Shown in pieces: positions 40,101 to 48,896 of a stretch of 64,000 bases of DNA. Position 1 is the first letter of the stretch. The number at the start of each line of letters is the position of its first letter. The translations under genes and the position numbers were made by a program. Source of the DNA: Collimonas arenae (GTDB lineage: Bacteria; Pseudomonadota; Gammaproteobacteria; Burkholderiales; Burkholderiaceae_D); contig NZ_CP013233.1 in the NCBI RefSeq assembly GCF_001584165.1, positions 4,162,620-4,226,619 of the forward strand, given 5' to 3'. Below the pieces are notes generated by a model. It was not told the origin of the DNA, ran no database searches, and was given only the letters and a program-made list of their open reading frames with translations.

Positions 40101-40818
40101 TCTTGACGCGGTCCGGATCGAGGTCCACCGAAGCGCCGGATTCAACCAGGTCGGTGACACACTTCATCGAGACCCACAGGCCGGTATAGCGGCTCATGGC
40201 CCAGCCATGCATGCCGTAATCGAGGTATTCCTGCACCGACGACGGATACAGCACCGGGATGCCGCAGGCTTTCAGGATGTGTTCGCTCTGATGCGCAGTG
40301 GTCGAGGATTTCGCGGCGTGATCATCACCGGCCAATACCAGCACGCCGCCGTGCTTGGAGGTGCCAGCCATGTTGGCATGCTTGAAGACATCGCCGCAGC
40401 GGTCAACGCCAGGGCCTTTGCCGTACCACAAGCCGAAGACGCCGTCGTATTGGGCGCCAGGGAACAGATTGACCTGCTGCGTGCCCCAGACACTGGTCGC
40501 GGCCAGGTCTTCGTTCATGCCAGGGTGGAATTTGACGTGATGCGCTTCGAGATATTTTTTCGCCTTGGCAGCCGTCATGTCGATGCTGCCTAGCGGTGAT
40601 CCGCGGTAGCCGGTCACATAGCCGGCGGTGTTCAAACCTACCAAGACATCGCGCTGCCGTTGCAACATTGGCAAGCGAATAATGGCTTGTGTGCCCGTCA
40701 TGAAAGCACGGCCACGCTCTAGTGTAAATTTGTCATCCAGGGAAATATTGCCAGCTTCAGACGCTTGCGCCGATTGAGTAGGCAGCAAGGCTTGCGCCGT
40801 TTTGAGTGGTGCGTTCAT
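37178..40818 (-). pseudogene. indolepyruvate ferredoxin oxidoreductase (fused alpha/gamma), split by a single-base frameshift
   Basis: Read with one base restored, this is a protein of about 1213 residues, the normal size of the fused 2-oxoacid ferredoxin oxidoreductase family. Order: N-terminal pyrimidine-type domain, TPP site (NLGDGTYFHSG...ILFNDAVAMTGGQ), a Cys-rich region (CEGCGDCSVQSNC and CNKDFSCVTGFC), the gamma domain (GILVTGIGGTGVVTIGQ) and a C-terminal domain. The first frame derails after FNKQAFVW; adding one C to CCC at 37959-37961 (G on the coding strand) restores FVWGRTAACDMASLEKRT. The conserved 253-residue remainder starts at 37939. The enzyme decarboxylates aryl-pyruvates to aryl-acetyl-CoA. 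Neighbouring phhA and hppD support a role in aromatic amino acid breakdown. Confidence 0.88.
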
Positions 40819-40997
40819 TCAGTCTCCGTGCCAAAAATTATGTTTTTGATTGCACTGCGTGGAGGTTATCCGACGCGGAAAAAACGTCTCTGCCTTGTGG
40901 GCAAATCGTTCTTTTAATTGCAGCAGCCACAGTATCACAAGCAGCTACCCTACTCAATGCACGCCGCAACAAATAGCGGGTGTTGCCGTCGGGGAGG

Positions 40998-41015
40998 GTA
41001 ACAACTGTAACAACT
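40998..41015. repeat. tandem 9-base repeat upstream of the indolepyruvate oxidoreductase gene
   Basis: GTAACAACT occurs twice head to tail. It lies about 180 bases in front of the start codon at 40818, where a regulator could bind. Confidence 0.6.
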
Positions 41016-41143
41016 AGTAAATCAAGTAGGAAAGGCGAACAGCGAGGGGTGTAATGACAACTTGTCTGATATGGCTGAATTACCTCCCCTGGACCAGCCA
41101 TGTCGGGCATTCCTCCCTCTAGTGTTCCCATTATCACTAGTTT

Positions 41144-41179
41144 GCGGATTCTGCTCTCCCCGGCAGGATCCGCTTTTTT
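41144..41179 (+). terminator. orphan intrinsic terminator on the plus strand
   Basis: GCGGATTCTGC (41144-41154) pairs with GCAGGATCCGC (41163-41173), ten regular pairs and one G-U, and six T follow. The minus strand has no T-run after the stem, so it acts on plus-strand transcripts, although both flanking genes are on the minus strand. Confidence 0.75.
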
Positions 41180-41252
41180 ATTGGGCGGCAGGTTTACCTG
41201 GGAGCGCAGGAGTGATTGCGCGCCACTGTGGCGGAGAGGGTGGGCGCCTCAC

Positions 41253-41283
41253 CAGCGGCAATGCGGCAACGGCATTGCCGCTG
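41253..41283 (-). other. hairpin at the 3' end of phhA
   Basis: CAGCGGCAATGC (41253-41264) and GCATTGCCGCTG (41272-41283) form a perfect 12-pair stem, five bases after the phhA stop codon. No T-run follows on the minus strand, so it may protect the message end or end transcription only partly. On the plus strand ATTTTTA follows. Confidence 0.6.
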
Positions 41284-41287
41284 ATTT

Positions 41288-42178
41288 TTATACGGCGAGA
41301 TTGCTTTCGCCCGACAACAGGGCATTGGCCGGCAAGGTTTCAAGCGCCTTCAATTTTTGGTAGATCGGCGTGAAATCCGGTGCGGTGTCGTTGAACAGCT
41401 GCTGGAAATCGTTGATAACGAAATAAGTTTCCTGGTAAGAGTCGATCTTGTACAGGGTCCGCATCACACGCTCGACATTGAACGGCAGGCGCAGTGGCGC
41501 CGGATTGCTCAGGCAGTATTCGATTTCGCCACCCGACGACAGAATCCCCGCACCGTAGACACGCAAGCCTTCCGGGCTTTGGATCAAGCCGAATTCGACC
41601 GTGTACCAGTACAGGCGCGCCAGCATCGACAAACCATCCAGTTTCATCGCCTTCAGGGCGCCCTTGCCGTATTCCTGCAGGTGGTCGGCAAAAATCGGAT
41701 TGAACAGCAGCGGAACGTGGCCGAAAAAGTCATGGAACACGTCCGGTTCGACGATATAGTCGAACTCTTCCGGATCGCGCAGCCAGACTGTGACCGGAAA
41801 ACGGCGATTGGCCAGGTGCTCGAAAAAAGTATGGTCAGGCACCAGTCCCGGCACAGCTACCAGACGCCAGCCGGTAGCCTTGAACAGCAACTCTGAACTC
41901 TCTTCGAATTTCGGGATGCCGTCGCCGATGTTAAGCAGCTCCAGGCTTTCAATGAACACGTCGCAGGCCCGGCCCGGGATCAGCTTGGCCTGGCGTTGAT
42001 ACAAGCGGCGCCACAACGCGTGCTGCTCCGGCGTGTAGGCATCCCAGTCCTGCGCCACCACGTACTGGGCGTCGATCTTGCTATAGTCGCCGCGCAGCTT
42101 GGCGCCGTCCGATTTTTCCGCCACTGTGGCAAAAAAATCGTCGGTACTGACGTTTGTATCCATTACATTTGCATTCAT
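41288..42178 (-). CDS. phhA: phenylalanine 4-monooxygenase
   Basis: 296 residues. Start set at ATG 42178, because AGGA at 42186-42189 is 7 bases upstream, whereas the ATG at 42184 is only one base from it. Counted from the ATG at 42184, the non-haem iron ligands are His151 and His156 in PDVFHDFFGHVPLL and Glu197 in YWYTVEFGL, all in the aromatic amino acid hydroxylase pattern. It turns phenylalanine into tyrosine with tetrahydropterin and oxygen. No pterin-carbinolamine dehydratase gene (phhB) is beside it. With hppD upstream it forms the entry to tyrosine breakdown. Confidence 0.95.
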   Translation of the reverse strand: MNANVMDTNVSTDDFFATVAEKSDGAKLRGDYSKIDAQYVVAQDWDAYTPEQHALWRRLYQRQAKLIPGRACDVFIESLELLNIGDGIPKFEESSELLFKATGWRLVAVPGLVPDHTFFEHLANRRFPVTVWLRDPEEFDYIVEPDVFHDFFGHVPLLFNPIFADHLQEYGKGALKAMKLDGLSMLARLYWYTVEFGLIQSPEGLRVYGAGILSSGGEIEYCLSNPAPLRLPFNVERVMRTLYKIDSYQETYFVINDFQQLFNDTAPDFTPIYQKLKALETLPANALLSGESNLAV

Positions 42179-42292
42179 TTCCATATCCTAAACTGGCTGT
42201 CCGACGCGCGCGAGCGCATTTCCATCTGCAAGCAGACATGGGCATGACCGACCAGCAGCCATGCCCACGCTCAATTCTACCGCTACCCCGGA

Positions 42293-43423
42293 TTAGCTGG
42301 AGGCAACCTGCTTGTCGTCGGTCAGTACGCCGCGGCGGATCTGATCCAGCTCGATCGATTCGAACAACGCACGGAAATTGCCTTCACCGAAACCTTGATC
42401 GCCCTTGCGCTGGATGATCTCGAAAAAGATCGGCCCAATGACATTTTGGGTAAAGATCTGCAGCAAGAGTTCGCGGCTCTTGGCGTTGCTGTTGCCGTCG
42501 ATCAGGATGCGCAGGCGCTTCAAGTCTGCCAAACGCTCGCCATGCTCCGGCAGGCGACGGTCGACCAGATCATAGTAGGTCTCGATGGTGTCCTGGAACT
42601 CGACCAGACGCGCCTTCATTTCGCTTACGCTGGTGTAGATATCCTCGGTGCCCAGCGCAATATGCTGGATCCCTTCGCCATGGTACAGATCGAGATATTC
42701 TGCGATTTGCGATTTATCGTCGGATGATTCATTAATCGGGATACGGATTTTCCCACAAGGCGAGGTCATTGCCTTGGATTTCAGGCCGGTTAATTTGCCT
42801 TCGATGTCGAAATAGCGCACTTCGCGGAAATTGAACAACTGCTCATAGAAATCCGCCCACTCTTTCATGCGGCCGCGATGCACGTTATGCGTCAGGTGGT
42901 CGATGTAGTTCAGGCCGCAACCCTTGGGATTGGCTTGTGCGCCCGGGATCGCCACGAAATCGACGTCGTAGATGCTGATATCGCCGATGGCGCCAGCTTC
43001 GACGCCATTGTCCTTTTCCTTGCCGCGCCAACGGTCAACGAAATAGATCAGCGAATCGCCAACACCCTTGATGGCCGGGATATTCAGCTCCATCGGGCCG
43101 GTGCGGTTATCGAAGCCCCAGGCGCCCAGTTCCAGCGCGCGCTTGTAGGTGTAGGCCGCATCCTTGACGCGGAATGCAATTGCGCACACTGAAGGGCCGT
43201 GCTGGCGCGCAAAGCGCTGCGCAAACGAGTCCTTTTCAGCGTTGATGATGAAATTGATATCGCCCTGGCGATACAGAGTTACATCCTTATGGCGATGCCG
43301 TGCAATCGCGGTAAAACCCATTTTTTCGAACAGCGCACCCAGCGCCTGAGGATCCGGAGCGGCATACTCGACAAACTCGAAACCGTCAGTGCCCATCGGG
43401 TTTTCCCAAGGTTGAAACTCCAT
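42293..43423 (-). CDS. hppD: 4-hydroxyphenylpyruvate dioxygenase
   Basis: 376 residues. Several starts lie close together (TTG 43435, ATG 43429, ATG 43423); 43423 fits best with GGAG 6 bases upstream. Two VOC halves: GFEFVEYAAPDP at the N-terminus and the iron site in the second half, with His in HLTHNVHRGRM, His in GIQHIALGTEDIY and Glu in RALFESIELDQ. The C-terminal helix gate has GDQGFGEGNFRALF. It converts 4-hydroxyphenylpyruvate to homogentisate, the step after phenylalanine hydroxylation and transamination. Confidence 0.95.
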   Translation of the reverse strand: MEFQPWENPMGTDGFEFVEYAAPDPQALGALFEKMGFTAIARHRHKDVTLYRQGDINFIINAEKDSFAQRFARQHGPSVCAIAFRVKDAAYTYKRALELGAWGFDNRTGPMELNIPAIKGVGDSLIYFVDRWRGKEKDNGVEAGAIGDISIYDVDFVAIPGAQANPKGCGLNYIDHLTHNVHRGRMKEWADFYEQLFNFREVRYFDIEGKLTGLKSKAMTSPCGKIRIPINESSDDKSQIAEYLDLYHGEGIQHIALGTEDIYTSVSEMKARLVEFQDTIETYYDLVDRRLPEHGERLADLKRLRILIDGNSNAKSRELLLQIFTQNVIGPIFFEIIQRKGDQGFGEGNFRALFESIELDQIRRGVLTDDKQVASS

Positions 43424-43529
43424 TTCCATCTCCAATTTGGTGGTTGTAATTGTCTACAGTATAGAGGCGAGTCCGAGGCAGGAAATTGCAAACTCAGCCC
43501 CACACGCATAAATTTACGCAGTAATATTG

Positions 43530-43549
43530 CTTAAATAATTCAATTTAAG
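43530..43549. promoter_or_regulatory. inverted repeat overlapping the lrp ribosome site, likely autoregulatory operator
   Basis: CTTAAAT (43530-43536) and ATTTAAG (43543-43549) are perfectly inverted with a 6-base A/T spacer. The right arm covers the AAGG ribosome site of the Lrp-type gene at 43557. The site also lies in the divergent region of hppD, so one bound dimer could affect both. Lrp/AsnC proteins often bind such A/T-centred repeats beside their own gene. Confidence 0.55.
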
Positions 43550-43556
43550 GTGATTT

Positions 43557-44072
43557 ATGCCAAGTATTGCAATGGATGCAACAGATCGCAAAATTTTGGC
43601 GATCCTGCAGGAGGACGGCCGCCTGAGCAATCAGGAGGTGGCGGAACGGGTCAACCTGTCGCCGTCGCCCTGCCTGCGACGTATCAAGCAACTGGAACAG
43701 GCCGGCGTGATACGCCAATACGTGGCGCTGCTGGCGCCGGAAAAGATCGGCCTCGGCCTGCTGGCCTACGTCAACGTCCGGCTGGAAAAACATAGCGACC
43801 CGCAATTCAGCGGCAGCACGCGGACGGCGGCACACACCGCGCACTCGCCGCGCGCCGATTTTTCAGCAGCGATCGAACACTGGCCGGAAGTCGTTGCCTG
43901 TTATGCGATGACTGGCGAGATGGATTATTTGCTGCGGGTGCATGTGGAAGACATGGCGCACTTCTCGCGCTTCATGATGGAAACCTTGCTGCGCCACCCG
44001 GCGGTTCTGGACGTCAAATCCAGCTTTGCCCTGCAGCGCATCAAGGATACGACGGCGTTGCCGCTGCTGTAA
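43557..44072 (+). CDS. Lrp/AsnC-family transcriptional regulator
   Basis: 171 residues. N-terminal helix-turn-helix: TDRKILAILQEDGRLSNQEVAERVNLSPSPCLRRIKQLEQAGVI. C-terminal RAM/AsnC ligand domain: LLAYVNVRLEKH... then WPEVVACYAMTGEMDYLLRVHVEDM and TLLRHPAVLDVKSSFAL. Between the first strand and DFSAAIEHW there is a Ser/Thr/Ala/His-rich stretch (SDPQFSGSTRTAAHTAHS) of roughly 15-20 residues more than in E. coli Lrp. It is divergent from hppD, so it probably senses an amino acid and controls the phhA/hppD region; this is inferred. Confidence 0.9.
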   Translation: MPSIAMDATDRKILAILQEDGRLSNQEVAERVNLSPSPCLRRIKQLEQAGVIRQYVALLAPEKIGLGLLAYVNVRLEKHSDPQFSGSTRTAAHTAHSPRADFSAAIEHWPEVVACYAMTGEMDYLLRVHVEDMAHFSRFMMETLLRHPAVLDVKSSFALQRIKDTTALPLL

Positions 44073-44145
44073 CGGCTGACTTGGCAAGACCATCACCAAC
44101 GATGATCCGCTCGCGTATGGCGGATCGTTGGACAAGCAATCCGAA

Positions 44146-44856
44146 TCAGTCGCGCTTGATGCCCGGCAAGTTGCCGAGCCATTTCAGCAAGGCACGCAGG
44201 TTTGCCTTCAAGGTGTAATCGAGCGTTGCAACCTGCTCCTGGACCGCTTCCTGCAACACGCTGGCAGGATTGGCCGGCGGCAGCTTCAGATAGGCGTCGG
44301 CTTCGCCGTAGTCGCGATGGATCGCCATGCCAGCCTTCTTGGCGATATGCATCATCACCTTGTTCGACGACAGGCAATGCATGTACAAGGTATCGATATC
44401 GACATTGCGGCAGCGTATCGCGGCGCGTTCAAACAATCGGCTGCCGACACCCATGCCGCGCGCAGAAGCATCAACCGAGACGCCGAATTCCGCCACGCGC
44501 TCTTTGGTGGTGGAGGCGCTCACTGATGGTAGCGCCTCGCGCGGCGCGAACGCCAGATGGCCGACACCCAGCAGACGCAGTTTGCGGTCGTACACGCCAA
44601 ACACCGTGTCGCGCGAAAAATCGATATTTTCGACGTAGCGAGTGATCAGGTCATCGGATAGCACCGAACCGAAACGCAACAGCCGATCGCCGCTGCTCAA
44701 CGCCAGGAAATGGCGCAGCAGACGCTTACGGGCGCGCCGCGACAACTCCTTGACGAAAATGGTCGGCCGCGCGGCCTTGCTCTTGTCCGTACTGGCGGCG
44801 CCGGGATTGTTTGGCGGGTTGCCGGCGGACGGTGTCGAGTCATTGGTCAATGTCAT
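44146..44856 (-). CDS. GNAT family N-acetyltransferase
   Basis: 236 residues from ATG 44856, with AGGAG 5 bases in front. The N-terminus up to about residue 35 is Ser/Pro/Lys-rich and probably disordered. The acetyltransferase core shows VGVYDRKLRLLGVGHLAF-like strands, EFGVSVDASARGMGVGSRLFERA (the acetyl-CoA loop, R-G-M-G-V-G) and LYMHCLSSNKVMMHIAKKAGM. A C-terminal helix region follows (ASVLQEAVQEQVATLDYTLKANLRALLKWL). Acceptor substrate unknown. It is convergent with the Lrp gene. Confidence 0.85.
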   Translation of the reverse strand: MTLTNDSTPSAGNPPNNPGAASTDKSKAARPTIFVKELSRRARKRLLRHFLALSSGDRLLRFGSVLSDDLITRYVENIDFSRDTVFGVYDRKLRLLGVGHLAFAPREALPSVSASTTKERVAEFGVSVDASARGMGVGSRLFERAAIRCRNVDIDTLYMHCLSSNKVMMHIAKKAGMAIHRDYGEADAYLKLPPANPASVLQEAVQEQVATLDYTLKANLRALLKWLGNLPGIKRD

Positions 44857-44886
44857 CACCTCTCCTGTCGGACAAGATTACCCGGA

Positions 44887-46113
44887 TCATGCGCGTTGTG
44901 CTTGCACGACCTGATCGACCACTTCGACACGAGCGGCATGAATCGCATCCGGGATCCGTTGCGGCTGCTGCTGGAACATGCCGGCAATCACGCCGGCGTT
45001 GACTGACTGCGCGGCACGCAACGCCGCTTCCAGATAGGCGAACTGCGGGAATGGCCGCTCGGCATAACCGGTGCGGCCACGATAATCGCACTCGGTGGCG
45101 CGCAGCATGTCGATAAAACGCTGCGGCTTGCGGAACGCATCGCAGCGGCCGAACAAGTTGACGATGGTATTGGCGCGCAACTCGAAAGCGCGGCCGACAT
45201 TGCCATGCTCACGCGCCGTCATCAGCGCCAGGTCGCGCACCTCGCCCGGCACCTTGAGCCGATGGCAAACCCGTTCCACCAATTCGACGCCAAGCCCTTC
45301 ATGACCGTGATGACTGGGCCAGGCGCCCGGCGGCGTCACGCCCTTCCCGAGATCGTGCACGAGCGCGGCGAAGCGCACCGGCAATGCATAATTTTCCTGG
45401 GCGGCGGTGTCCACCACCATCATCACATGGACTCCGGTGTCTATTTCCGGATGATATTTCGCCGGCTGCGGCACGCCCCACAAGGCGTCCAGCTCGGGCA
45501 GGATGCGCGCCAGCGCACCGCAAGCGCGCAGCACTTCGAACATTCGCGAAGGCTGTGCTTCCATCAAGCCGCGCGCCAGTTCCTGCCATACCCGTTCCGG
45601 CACTAACGCATCCACCTCGCCTGCCGCCACCATGCTCTGCATCAGCGCGTTGGTTTCCGGCGCCACCGTGAAATCGGTAAAGCGCGCGGCAAACCTGGCC
45701 ACGCGCAAAATCCGCACAGGGTCTTCGGCGAAGGCATCGGAGACATGGCGGAACACCCGTTGCTGCAAATCCTGTTGGCCGTTAAACGGATCGGCGAGCG
45801 TGCCGTCATCGGCACGGGCGATGGCGTTGATGGTCAGGTCACGCCGCACCAGATCTTGTTCCAGCGTGACATCCGGATCGGTGTGAAACACAAATCCCTT
45901 GTAGCCTGGCGCGGTCTTGCGCTCAGTGCGCGCCAGCGCATATTCCTCGTGGGTCTGCGGATGCAGGAATACCGGGAAGTCTTTGCCAACCGGACGAAAG
46001 CCTTGCGCCAGCATGTCGTCCGGCGTCGCACCGACCACCACGTAATCGCGGTCCTTGACCGGCAAACCCAGCAATTCGTCGCGTACTGCGCCACCCACCA
46101 CAAAAATTTTCAT
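44887..46113 (-). CDS. cca: multifunctional CCA tRNA nucleotidyltransferase / phosphohydrolase
   Basis: 408 residues, the length of the bacterial enzyme with an HD domain. Nucleotidyltransferase motifs: VGGAVRDELLGLPVKDRDYVV with catalytic Asp21 and Asp23, RRDLTINAIA and the RILRVARFAARF helix. The HD phosphohydrolase part has FAALVHDLGKG and HHGHEGLG. It adds or repairs the CCA end of tRNAs without a template; the HD part has 2',3'-cyclic phosphodiesterase activity in E. coli. The tRNA genes in this window already encode CCA, so repair is its likely main use. Confidence 0.95.
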   Translation of the reverse strand: MKIFVVGGAVRDELLGLPVKDRDYVVVGATPDDMLAQGFRPVGKDFPVFLHPQTHEEYALARTERKTAPGYKGFVFHTDPDVTLEQDLVRRDLTINAIARADDGTLADPFNGQQDLQQRVFRHVSDAFAEDPVRILRVARFAARFTDFTVAPETNALMQSMVAAGEVDALVPERVWQELARGLMEAQPSRMFEVLRACGALARILPELDALWGVPQPAKYHPEIDTGVHVMMVVDTAAQENYALPVRFAALVHDLGKGVTPPGAWPSHHGHEGLGVELVERVCHRLKVPGEVRDLALMTAREHGNVGRAFELRANTIVNLFGRCDAFRKPQRFIDMLRATECDYRGRTGYAERPFPQFAYLEAALRAAQSVNAGVIAGMFQQQPQRIPDAIHAARVEVVDQVVQAQRA

Positions 46114-46131
46114 GTTGACGATTGCATCTTG

Positions 46132-46827
46132 TCAGTCCGGCAGCACTTCGGTTTCTGCGACCGCTTCGCGCATCCAGAGCGCCACTGCTGGATGTGCCTG
46201 AACACGGTCCGCATAAGCCTGCAGCGCCGGCGCCAGCGATACACCATAACTACGGAAGCGCATCACCACCGGCGCGAAGTAAGCGTCGGCAATCGAGAAG
46301 GCGCCGAACAGAAATTGATGATGACCGAATTCGGACAGGCAGGTTTCCCAGATTTCCACGACCCGGGCGATGTCTGCCTGTGCGCCGGCGGTGCGCCCAA
46401 AGCCAGGCTTATCGGCGCGAATGTCCATTGGCATCGCGCTACGCAACGCAGCAAATCCGGAATGCATTTCGGCACAGATCGAGCGTGCGGTGGCGCGTGC
46501 CAGCACATCCTGTGGCCACATGCCGAGATCGGGAAACTGGTCAGCCAGATATTCGCAAATGGCAAGCGAGTCCCAGATCGGCGTCTCGCCCACCATCAGG
46601 ATCGGCAGGCGTCCGCTGGCCGAATAATGCGCGATTTCGTTGGCGGTAGTGGCCTGCCGGAGCAAGATCCGATGCTCCTTGAACGGGATGCCGAATGCCG
46701 TCATCGCCACCCACGGCCGCATCGACCATGAAGAATAATTTTTATTGCCGATCACCAGCATCAGCCCGTCCTTGCCGGCTTTTTTCAAGGCGGCAGACAA
46801 GCTGGGATCAAGTTCAGTAGTTTGCAT
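46132..46827 (-). CDS. glutathione S-transferase family protein
   Basis: 231 residues from ATG 46827; an upstream in-frame start at 46875 has no ribosome site. Thioredoxin-like N-domain: LVIGNKNYSSWSMRPWVAMTAFGIPF with probable catalytic Ser, SGRLPILM and DSLAICEYLAD, the glutathione-binding SNAIL-type segment. A helical C-domain follows. The SSWSMRPW pattern marks a bacterial GST subgroup of uncertain substrate. It follows the Slt gene by 66 bases on the same strand, but no link is evident. Confidence 0.9.
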   Translation of the reverse strand: MQTTELDPSLSAALKKAGKDGLMLVIGNKNYSSWSMRPWVAMTAFGIPFKEHRILLRQATTANEIAHYSASGRLPILMVGETPIWDSLAICEYLADQFPDLGMWPQDVLARATARSICAEMHSGFAALRSAMPMDIRADKPGFGRTAGAQADIARVVEIWETCLSEFGHHQFLFGAFSIADAYFAPVVMRFRSYGVSLAPALQAYADRVQAHPAVALWMREAVAETEVLPD

Positions 46828-46893
46828 GGACAATTCCGGATATCGAGATTCTATGCCGCGCCGTCCTGGTGCCAATCATGGCAACCCGGCACA

Positions 46894-48870
46894 TCAAGGC
46901 AGCGCCGATTCGACAAAACCTTTAGGCGCCACGGTGCCAAGACGCGCCTTCAGAGATTGCGGCTTGCCATCGAACAGCGCCGCGTAATACGTCGCATTGG
47001 ACAGCACATTCTTGACGTAGCCACGAGTCTCGCTGAACGGAATCGACTCGGCGAACACCGCGCCCTCGACCGTACCTGGCAAGGTCGAACGCCATGCCCG
47101 CGGCCGGCCCGGACCGGCATTGTAGGCGGCCGACGCCAGCGCCTGCGAACCATCCAAGTCGTTCAGCACCATGCTCAGGTAGTTGGTGCCGAGCAGGATG
47201 TTGGTATTGACGTCGGAAATCTGATCGCTGGTAAATCCACTCAAGCCGATTTTCTTGGCGACATAGCGTGCAGTCGCCGGCATCACCTGCATCAATCCGC
47301 TGGCGCCGACATTCGAGCGTGCGCTTCTGATGAAGCGTGACTCTTGCCGGATCAGGCCGTAAACCCAGGCCATGTCGAGTCCCAGGTTTTGGGTATTGGT
47401 GGTCATGACATCGCGATGCGGGGACGGAAAACGCTGGGTGAAATCGACTTCGACCTTGGTCCGGTCGGAAGTATTCACCATGCGATCCAGCACGTTGTTT
47501 TGACGCGCAAACTCGGCTGCGGCAAGCAACTGACGATCGGTCATCTTGCGCAGTTCCCAATTCCATTCGCGCACGCCTTCGAAGCGCAGATTCATGTCGA
47601 AGAAACGCAGTGCCCGGCGGAAGCCCTGATTATTCGCCATCGGCGCCATTTCTGCCGGACTAAAAGCCTGGGTCGAGGAAACGGCAATAATTTTCTGTCC
47701 CAGTTCTTCCAACGCCAACTGGCCATAGAAATTCGTCTGGTCTGCAATGCTTTGGAATCTCTGCTGGGCCAGATCGACTTTTCCTTCAGCCTGATAGGCA
47801 CGCGCCAGCCAGTAGACCCAGGTCGAGTCGGCACGTAAAGCCTCCGGCATCGCCTCGACGCCGCTCTTGACCAGTTTCCAGTCGCCCGCCCGCAAGGCTG
47901 AACGGACGCGCCATTGATAAGCGTCCGCCGACAGCGGAGCGCTATTTTTTACCTGCCGCCAATAATCGATAGCCTGCGGTTCCAGCTTGAGCGACGATTG
48001 CAACGCGATCTGCGCCCAGGCCAGCGATCGTTCCGTTGAATTCAGTTGATCGGACGATCCGCTCAGTGCCGCTGCCGCCCTGCCGGTATCGTTTTTGGCA
48101 ACCCGTCCCAAGGCAATGATGAATAGTTCGTGGCCGGCGCGGCCAGCTCCCGGGCCGCGCGCGACGACCAGCGCGGACTTGTCGATGGCCTGCGTCACCT
48201 GCGAGTCATCTGCATCGATAAATGGCGTCATGCGACGAGCGACGCCGGCGAAGCCCGACTCCACCGCCTGGCGAATCTGGAACCACACATCATCCGCGGT
48301 GAACTGTCCATTTTGCGCCAACAAGCCGATCAGGCCGGTACAGCCTTGGCCGAAATCCTTCGGCGTCGTCAGCAACGCCCGCGCATCCGCGGCAACATTG
48401 TTGCCTTTCAGCGCCGCTGAAGTCAGCGCATAACATTTCAACTGGGTGTCATCGTCCAGCACGAATTTCGGGTACTGTTCATCGAAAGTGGCCCAGTCCC
48501 CTGCCTTGCCCAGTTCTAACAGCCAATCATTACGCAGGCGGTCGGCAATGGCGCTGCCGTCATAGCGCGTCAGGTAATCGCGGATATCGGATTGCGGCGC
48601 GACCAGATCCTTGATCAGCGGTTTCAAGCGGTAATAATCAACATATGAGGGGATGTCATAATCGCTAAGAGTCGAAGCCAGAAGCTCTGCCTTGTCGGCA
48701 TTGTTGGCGCGCGCGGCGTCGCGCAATGCCAGAAATGCATCATCCTGGCTGGCGAAATTGGGCGCGGTGGCGCTTCCTGCGGAACGCTTTTGGGCATAAG
48801 CTGCTTGAGACAAGGCAACCGAGGAAACCACGGCGACGGCGACGACAGCAAGCCATTTCTTTTTAAACAT
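46894..48870 (-). CDS. slt: soluble lytic murein transglycosylase (Slt70 family)
   Basis: 658 residues from ATG 48870 (a TTG four codons earlier is less likely). Signal peptide FKKKWLAVVAVAVVSSVALSQAAYA. The long middle is an alpha-superhelix (YWLARAYQAEGKVDLAQQRFQ etc.), and the C-terminal SLT domain has the catalytic Glu in LIRQESRFIRSARSNVGASGLMQVMPATA, then LGTNYLSMVL and AYNAGPGRPRAW. It cleaves peptidoglycan in the periplasm to 1,6-anhydro products. Divergent from the 5-formyltetrahydrofolate cyclo-ligase gene, a common pairing in betaproteobacteria. Confidence 0.93.
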   Translation of the reverse strand: MFKKKWLAVVAVAVVSSVALSQAAYAQKRSAGSATAPNFASQDDAFLALRDAARANNADKAELLASTLSDYDIPSYVDYYRLKPLIKDLVAPQSDIRDYLTRYDGSAIADRLRNDWLLELGKAGDWATFDEQYPKFVLDDDTQLKCYALTSAALKGNNVAADARALLTTPKDFGQGCTGLIGLLAQNGQFTADDVWFQIRQAVESGFAGVARRMTPFIDADDSQVTQAIDKSALVVARGPGAGRAGHELFIIALGRVAKNDTGRAAAALSGSSDQLNSTERSLAWAQIALQSSLKLEPQAIDYWRQVKNSAPLSADAYQWRVRSALRAGDWKLVKSGVEAMPEALRADSTWVYWLARAYQAEGKVDLAQQRFQSIADQTNFYGQLALEELGQKIIAVSSTQAFSPAEMAPMANNQGFRRALRFFDMNLRFEGVREWNWELRKMTDRQLLAAAEFARQNNVLDRMVNTSDRTKVEVDFTQRFPSPHRDVMTTNTQNLGLDMAWVYGLIRQESRFIRSARSNVGASGLMQVMPATARYVAKKIGLSGFTSDQISDVNTNILLGTNYLSMVLNDLDGSQALASAAYNAGPGRPRAWRSTLPGTVEGAVFAESIPFSETRGYVKNVLSNATYYAALFDGKPQSLKARLGTVAPKGFVESALP

Positions 48871-48896
48871 ATAACTAGCCAACCTTAAATTTACGA

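Larger units (their letters stand above)
40819..41287. other. 470-base region between two minus-strand genes
   Basis: No protein gene is visible. It contains a tandem 9-base repeat (40998-41015), a strong plus-strand terminator (41144-41179) that has no known gene in front of it, and a 12-pair hairpin (41253-41283) just after the phhA stop codon. A small plus-strand RNA ending at the terminator is possible. Confidence 0.6.
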
